NCBI GenBank assembly: GCA_028571685.1 | Contig: CM053140.1 | Span: 223,467,323 to 223,531,322, forward strand | DNA: 64,000 bases | Direction: 5' to 3' | Origin: Heterohyrax brucei | Lineage: Eukaryota > Chordata > Mammalia > Hyracoidea > Procaviidae | Shown: in pieces, positions 57,980-64,000 of the stretch | Position numbering within the stretch: position 1 is the stretch's first letter | How the letters are laid out: each line of letters starts with the position of its first letter | Notes under the pieces: model-generated | The model's database searches: none | What the model was told of the DNA's origin: nothing | The model's input: the letters and a program-made list of their open reading frames with translations, nothing else | Program-made: the position numbers and the translations under genes

Positions 57980-58195
57980 AAGAAAGAAAAAGTTGATGTT
58001 GATTCATAGTGACCTCATATGTATCAGAGTATAGCTGTGCTCCACAGTGTTTTCAATGGTGGATTTTTTTTTTTTACGGCACTTGGCTGGCTTTGGCTCA
58101 GGTCTTTCTTCGGAGGCACCTCTCTGGACTCAAACCTTTAATCTCTCAGTTAGCAGCTGAGCACATTATACCACACAGGGACTCCTATGCTACTA
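57980..58195 (-). mobile_element. AfroSINE, antisense
   Basis: GTTGATTCATAGTGACCTCA, GCTGTGCTCCACAGTGTTTT and CAGTTAGCAGCTGAGCACAT. A T-run at 58069 lies in the middle. Confidence 0.75.
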
Positions 58196-58234
58196 ATAAT
58201 TATCATACATTATATATTTTACTATAGATGAGGC

Positions 58235-58395
58235 ATGGTTTTACATTTCCTCATCTTGTTTAAGTCTTCCCACAACCTAATGTAGTAGATTATATCAGTT
58301 TCAGGACAAACATAGTAAAAAACAAAACAAAACAGACTCAGATAGTTTAAATAGTGTGCTAAGATTATACAGGTGGTGGGCCTGGAGATGGCAAG
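58235..58395 (-). mobile_element. MIR SINE, antisense
   Basis: TTTCCTCATCTTGTTTAAGT, then a CAACCTAATGTAGTAGAT block and CTAAGATTATACAGGTGGTG. Confidence 0.5.
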
Positions 58396-58709
58396 ACGGG
58401 AAAGCTTTTATGCAGAAAGAAGAAATAAAGGAGCAGATTTACAGTGATAAGTAATGTTAAAAATTTATGTAGAGTCAAAAAAGAAGAGAGATTGAGATAG
58501 AATCAATGTCTATTTTTGTCTGTGATAGTTTCTTAGCAGAGGTGGATTAACCAGTAAGCAAGGTACACAAGGACTTACATTAAGCAAAGTATGCACAAGC
58601 TTACTTGTGTATTTTACTAATCTGTAATACACAATTTTACATGGGTTTCACTACATCTTTGGTGAGGTGAAAGGTGAAATTGTGTGCTACAGATTAGTAA
58701 TAGCAAGTA

Positions 58710-58765
58710 AGCCAAAGCCAAGCCAAGTGCCATCAAGTTGAATCTGACTCAAGTAACCCCTGATG
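58710..58765 (-). mobile_element. Short AfroSINE tail fragment
   Basis: GCCAAAGCCAAGCCAAGTGC and then CATCAAGTTGAATCTGAC are the reverse SINE tail. Confidence 0.7.
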
Positions 58766-58869
58766 TACCTTGCCTATTGGGTAATTTGTCCCTGTTTCTT
58801 AGTTCTCTTACCCAGTTTCTAGAAGGACTAGCCATGTGTCATGTAGACACAATGCCTTAGAATCATCTC

Positions 58870-59095
58870 AATACCACCTAAAAGCAAAACCACACCCACT
58901 GCAATCCAATTGATTCCTACTCATGTGACCATGTAGGAAAAAGGTAAACTGCTCCATAGGGTTCCCAAAGGTGTACACCTTTTACAGATACAGACTGCTA
59001 CATCTATCAGCTGGTAGGTTCAAATCGCTAACGTTTCTGTTTGCAGTTGAACACTTAACCACTGCTCTATTAGGGCTCCTTTCAATACCACCTAC
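58870..59095 (-). mobile_element. AfroSINE, antisense
   Basis: CCCACTGCAATCCAATTGAT, CTGCTCCATAGGGTTCCCAA and ACACTTAACCACTGCTCTAT. Confidence 0.82.
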
Positions 59096-59204
59096 TAGTC
59101 TCTTTATTTTAGCTGTCTTAAATGAGTCTTTTAAGAATTTCCACCAAGAAGTGTTATCTAGAGCAGAGATTATCTGGTCTCCCCACACTCAGCCCTGCCT
59201 GTCA

Positions 59205-59320
59205 CATACACAGCTTTTCACAGATGTGTAAACTGCAGGCCAAAGAAGTGATTTTCCCAAGGTTACTATGAGAATCTGTGGCAGAACTGAATGGCAGTCA
59301 GATCAACTGCCTCTTGTACT
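59205..59320 (-). mobile_element. MIR-like SINE fragment
   Basis: GTGTAAACTGCAGGCCAAAG, TTTTCCCAAGGTTACTATG and GTGGCAGAACTGAATGG follow the MIR complement. Confidence 0.5.
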
Positions 59321-59994
59321 TACATGGGGTTCAGTAGACTGAAGGAATGGCACGTAATCACTCAAAACAGAATGATTGCTTCTAAGACTAAAGGAACACC
59401 TGCCCAAGGGGAAACCTGTTCAATCATCTGTCATAATTCCTTAAACCAAGCTCTCCCAGCAGTGACATATAGATACCTGTTATAATGTAAATTTATATAC
59501 AGTTTGCTTTTCAAGCAACAAATACACACAGACACAGACACATACTAGATAAGCCTGATGAGTGAGTTCACCTTTGCTGTTTAAGGAATGTATCACAAAA
59601 GTGTACTGAAAAATGTTTCTTTGACATGGTTAAAGGTTTCGTTTGTCTAACAATTTAATGGCTAGTTCATATGATTCTTTTTTTTTAAGAACACTGATGC
59701 TAGAGAAAAATTGGGTAACAAGGTTTTCTGATTTCTGAGTAAAATGGTCAATTTATTCCTTGAAGCGAAGATCTAGTTTCTCATTAAGACAAGATTCCTG
59801 AGTTGAAACTGAGCTGCAAGGTGTGAGAAATGAAGAAAGAACTAAAAGTTTTGGCAGATAGGAATCAAAGGCTGCCCAGCTCTTAATGGGTTAAAATGTA
59901 TACGTTTATTTCTTCTTAATAGTATCCAACAAATGCATAATATTATGTTATGATTTTATTGTTGTTTCTTAATTGCTAATTGGAGAAAAATCAT

Positions 59995-60165
59995 GATTAT
60001 GTATTGATGAATGCTGTCCTTGCTTGTCAGAAAGTCTACAGTTCAAATCCACCAGCTGTTCTTTGGAGTCTCAGTGGGGCAACTCTATTCTGCCTTCTCT
60101 CTAGGACCGTGGTAAATTAAATAAACTCCACAGCACTAAGTTTGATTCTGCTTTAAATTACTAAT
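59995..60165 (+). mobile_element. AfroSINE, sense, diverged
   Basis: GTCTACAGTTCAAATCCACC, CTCAGTGGGGCAACTCTATT and a decayed tail near CAGCACTAAGTTTG. Confidence 0.75.
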
Positions 60166-60174
60166 TTGACTTGA

Positions 60175-61140
60175 CAAAAAACAACAGGGAACTAACAACA
60201 ATATCAGTGCAGCAAACCAGGCCTGCTTTTAAACAGTACTGAGACCGACCCATCGAGTCAGGGAGCTGAAGTCTTGTCCCACAGAGTCTTTTGGACAGAG
60301 TGGGATGCCTCCCTGGTGCTGTAACTGGTGGAATTAGGCTTGCTGACCCACAAAATCAGAGGCTGGATGCCTGTGTGCAAAAGGCTAGTTGGTGGAGTGG
60401 GACTGTCTTGGATATTCAAATCAGTAAAACTACAGAACCTTGAGTGACCTGCCCCAGCTGGGGCAGGTACAGTCTAAGGCTTGTGTGTTTAAGGAGATAG
60501 AATATAAAAGCTGAGCGGCTTCAAGGGTTTGAAAAGGTAGGATCATACCCCATGATGTTTCTAATTGTGGACTCGCCACTCCCTATGGACTTGAACTTTA
60601 AGACATTCACTGTGATAAGGTTAATGTTTTACATGTTGCAGGGTTGTAATTTTTTATAGATAGAAGTGTGGGATGTCATAGATACATTTTAATTAATCTG
60701 ACCTCGTCAAAGCCAATGCTTTGAGATATCAGACTATCTGTCTATAAGTTTATTTTTGTGATGTATAGGTATGTAGAGACATGATAATCCTGATATATCC
60801 TCAAGATTATTATTATGTATGTTTTTTTATATTCCTTGAAATATGGGTAATAACTGTGTTTCAAAATGCTATTGCCTAAGATTTTTTCAGTGGATTGGGA
60901 TTTTGTAATTGACTTATGTCACTCTTAAAAAGAACTGGGGTTTTATTAATCATGATCATGTCAAGGTTTTGTCATCTGTAGTTTTTTCTGATTAACCAGA
61001 CTACCTCAGCAGAGATCTTAGACTGCTGAGAAGGACTGCGACCAAGATATCCAGATTCTTGTGCAGGGCTAGCAACTTCACAGATGACAGCCAGTCCAGA
61101 ATCAGCTGCAACAGAGAACAATTAGGAAATCATTTTCCTT
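60175..61140 (+). other. Unassigned stretch with LTR-like features
   Basis: A moderately GC-rich stretch with GAATATAAAAGCTGAGC (TATA-like, near 60504) is followed by AT-rich sequence. This could be a degraded LTR, but I have no family match and no second copy in the window. Confidence 0.25.
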
Positions 61141-62387
61141 TTTTCCTTAAATTACTTAACTAATGGATCTGGGTTGTTATAATTCTCTAATCAGAAATTC
61201 CTATGAGTAAACTCGGTACAGGTATGATTATCATAATCAGAGAAGTATCTAAAACTTTTGGCCATGACTTTACACATTAAGATCATGGTAGGTGTCTTAT
61301 TCTATTAAGTTTAAATCTTAACAGATAAATGTTACTGTATATGTGGTGCTTGAGATTTTAAAAATCTATGGTGTTCAAGTACTATTTATTGAATGCTTTG
61401 ATCAAGGGTCTTATAGTGGGATATACAATTCTTCTAGGGCTTACATTTCTGGCTTCCATGGAGATTAAGGTGGCCCCATGCAGGCTACTGCTTTTGGAAA
61501 AGACTGGTTCCTCAAGCCAACTTAAGTCCATATAAAGTGGTCTACTATTTTACTCTGGACATTGTTAGAAAAGCCATTATTGCCATACACCTTGTGTCTT
61601 GGTCTATATTACATGTAAGACAAATTATAAAAGCTCAAGGCAAAGCCTCTCTCCACACTCCCCATTGATAGAGGAGATTTTTAGGTGATTTATTAATAGA
61701 GATTTTGGCAGCAGAGAGGAAGGGACAAAAATGCCCAGCTGATGGCTATGATTAGTCAAGTCTAGGCCCACCTTGAGGTATCCCAGTTGGCCCCCAGAGA
61801 TCAGAACTAGATTACCTCACTGTCCAGCAAATAAGGATCCTGATTATTATGGGTGCTGCCAAAAATAAGGTCACTAGAAGGCGAAATGTCCTGAACACCC
61901 TAAGGCAAGGACGTTCATTAGACTTCCCAATACAAGCCCAGATAGACAAGCCCTCATAGACTCTCTGAGTAGTCTAAAAACTGACCACTGCTGGGAACCC
62001 CACAGCCTGTATGCCTCCTGGCCACACATAGACACCTCCATGGGAGAGCTAAGGGTTACACTCTGATATGGACTTGGAAAAATAGAAAGTATATTTGTCT
62101 TAGACAAAAGAGCCACCTTCTTTATTTTGGATTACCCAATGGTCCCCACTCTTCAAGCGGGACTGTGTAAAGTTTAAGTTTTACTCTTGTGTCAGAAGTT
62201 TGCTCTTATGTCTGATAATGCCAGTTAAAAAGGACACTTTTTCTCACGTGTCCTAGAATGCCCTGTTAAGTTATTGGAACAACAAAAAAACAAAACAAAC
62301 AAACAAACAACAACAACAAAAGACTGAAATTTGGCTATATTAGGTTTGTGGATATATGCCAGGAAAATAGTTTGATTACATGAGAGG
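61141..62387 (+). other. Unassigned intergenic sequence
   Basis: The part 61640-62160 is richer in GC than its surroundings and could belong to an old endogenous retroviral interior, but no open frame or motif supports that. An AAAC/AAC repeat lies at 62281-62322. Confidence 0.25.
62281..62322. repeat. (AAAC)n/(AAC)n simple repeat
   Basis: ACAAAAAAACAAAACAAACA and then AACAACAACAAC. Confidence 0.85.
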
Positions 62388-62897
62388 TGTCCTGGATTAA
62401 ATTGTGTCTCCTCAAAAATAGGTGTAGCCATGTGGCTGGACCATGATTCCCAGTATTTTGTGATTGTCCTCCCTTTGTGATTTTCCTTTGCTGTATGTTA
62501 AAGGATTATTTATTCCTTTAGAAGATCACCTCCCTGCTCCACTGTCAAGGGAGTTTCCCTGGAGAATGTCTTGCAGCACCCTTAATCTTTTCATCCTACA
62601 AGAGATAAAAGGGTAGCAAGCAGAGAATCAGGAACCTCACACCATCAAGAAAGCAGAACAAGTAGAAGAGTGCATTCTTCAGACCTAAGTTTCCTGTGCA
62701 AAGACGCTCCCTGGACAGAGACTGATGCAATATGAGACTTTCCTTTGGAGCTGATAAGGGGGACAGGCTTCCCCTGGAGCAGACATCCTGAATTTGGGTT
62801 TGTGTAAGACTGTGGACTGTGTAAGAATAAACCTTCCTTTGTTAAAGCCATCCACTCTGTGGTATTTCTGTCAGAGCAGCCCTAGCTGACTAAAACA
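62388..62897 (+). mobile_element. Solo LTR-like element, copy 3
   Basis: It starts TGTCCTGGATTAAATTGTG, carries GTAAGAATAAACCTTCC near the end and finishes GCTGACTAAAACA. Flanks AGAGG and AGGGG could be a decayed 5-bp duplication. Same family as 10580-11100. Confidence 0.78.
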
Positions 62898-63396
62898 AGG
62901 GGTTTGGGGATATTGCCATGCCAAATACCACAGTTGGGCTGGTTGAACCAGGATGTCCTTCATGCATGTAATGCCCTGCTGAGTCATATTTTTGGAATTC
63001 TGTGAACAATTGATTCAATATTACCCTCTGGAAGTGCCTGAGTTTGTCCCCCTTACCACTCAGGTTGGTACAGCCAGCTATCTATAAGTGGTTTGAGTCT
63101 GGAAATTTCTTGGTCTTTCCCCTCTTGTTTACTGTCATAATCATCCCCAATTACAACTTTGAGCCCTGTATTCTGAAAATAGTTACTAAGGGAATGACCT
63201 AGACCCTACCAGCTGGGGGAGCATGTAGTGTTTGTTCTTGATAATCTCCCCGTGGGAGTCAATATATTCCAACAGGACCTGGTGGCTTTTCACACCTCTG
63301 GTGGGGTCTCCCTGTACTGGTAACCATCAGCAACTTCTATGCCACTTCTGAGCAGGAAGTAGTCAGAAAAGTCTGTGCCCTCCCCAAGACTGTGAA
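62898..63396 (+). other. Unassigned intergenic sequence
   Basis: No open frame with a recognisable domain and no repeat I can name. Confidence 0.3.
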
Positions 63397-64000
63397 GGGG
63401 GTGGAGTCAAGATGGCAGACAAAGCACACGTCTCCTTATATCCCTCTGGAAACCAAGACCTGAATTGATAATCAAACGGAGCCTTCTGATCATCTAATCA
63501 GCCTCAGGACATGGCACAGGGCTGTTAATTGGGACTTCATACCACTGAGCGAAAAACCTCCTCTCTTTCACTGACTCCCGCTCCTGGCTAGCCCTGGCTC
63601 TCATGGACGGAAGGTAAATGCACCATTTTGACTTTTTTTTTTCTCTGTCATGGCCGGTTGGCAGAGCTGAGTCTTTCCTAGAGGCCAGATTCAGACGCGC
63701 TGCTGGGGGGATAGGCAGGCAAAGTTCCCATATTTTGAGAGCCAGGCTTGCCAAGCCAGCCAAGTGCCACTGAGGTGCATCCAACTAATCTACCCACTTT
63801 GAGCCTTTCATTTTATATCTGCATCAGGGGGTTTGTTTGGAATTTCGCAGTCAGTGCGTGGGATGCCATGTTGCTACCAAGATTTTAGTGGGAAATAATT
63901 CTTAGCCTGGGAGCCAGCTCCTGCAAACAGGACAGCACTTCTCTGACAGAAAAGCAGTAATTTACTGACGGCCACCTATGTTGGGGTCCCTGCAACAGAA
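63397..64000 (+). mobile_element. L1-G, sense L1 5' UTR running off the right edge
   Basis: It starts GGGGGTGGAGTCAAGATGGC and follows the 5' UTR of L1-B (complement of 20650-21217) closely, so it is one of the younger L1s. ORF1 would lie beyond the window. Confidence 0.88.
63745..63786 (-). mobile_element. AfroSINE tail micro-insertion in the L1-G 5' UTR
   Basis: TGCCAAGCCAGCCAAGTGCC and then ACTGAGGTGCATCCAACT are the reverse of the SINE tail. They replace about 15 bases present in L1-B. Confidence 0.7.

Noticed and set aside
1..64000. Defence system, CRISPR, phage or other microbial module
   Set aside because: There are no compact operons, no direct-repeat arrays, and all coding traces are mammalian or retroelement-derived.

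Overview
This is nuclear DNA from a mammal, almost certainly an afrotherian of the elephant, manatee or hyrax group. The evidence is many tRNA-headed SINEs of the AfroSINE type, RTE (BovB-like) LINEs whose 3' tails resemble those SINEs, several L1 lineages, old eutherian repeats (MIR, L2, Tigger1) and mariner elements. There is no bacterial, phage or CRISPR content. Almost every long open frame is a piece of a dead retroelement.

The one host gene I can support is RGS5, a regulator of G-protein signalling, on the + strand. Its last two coding exons are present: exon 4 at 32401-32567 and exon 5 at 39660-39821, ending in a stop codon. They join in frame and carry the main G-alpha contact residues of the RGS domain. 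Exons 1-3 were not found and should lie upstream, so positions 1-32400 are read as intron 3 (or earlier introns). Intron 4 is 32568-39659. A long 3' UTR probably starts at 39822; an ATTAAA at 44723 is a candidate end. The sequence beyond looks intergenic.

Layout: 1-6482 nested antisense L1s; 6483-7262 RTE; 7263-7762 a foldback mariner; 7763-14050 older sequence with SINEs, RTE pieces and LTRs; 14063-21217 a full-length antisense L1 (L1-B); 21218-26893 a second, deleted one (L1-C); 26894-30475 mostly unique intron; 30476-32395 a 5'-truncated antisense L1 (L1-D) flanked by a perfect 12-bp duplication and ending 5 bp before exon 4; 32568-39659 intron 4 with five AfroSINEs, an older L1, an RTE and a second foldback mariner; 39822-45900 3' UTR and downstream sequence; 45905-64000 intergenic, with L1s in both orientations, a full-length mariner and a Tigger1 split by an L1.

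The most interesting observation is L1-D. It landed inside the polypyrimidine tract of the RGS5 exon 4 acceptor. The target-site duplication rebuilt the pyrimidine tract next to the AG, but everything further upstream, including any branch point, is now antisense L1 sequence. Second are two foldback mariners that share one internal rearrangement junction, in the same window as a full-length relative whose second and third catalytic Asp are lost. I found no new multi-gene system.
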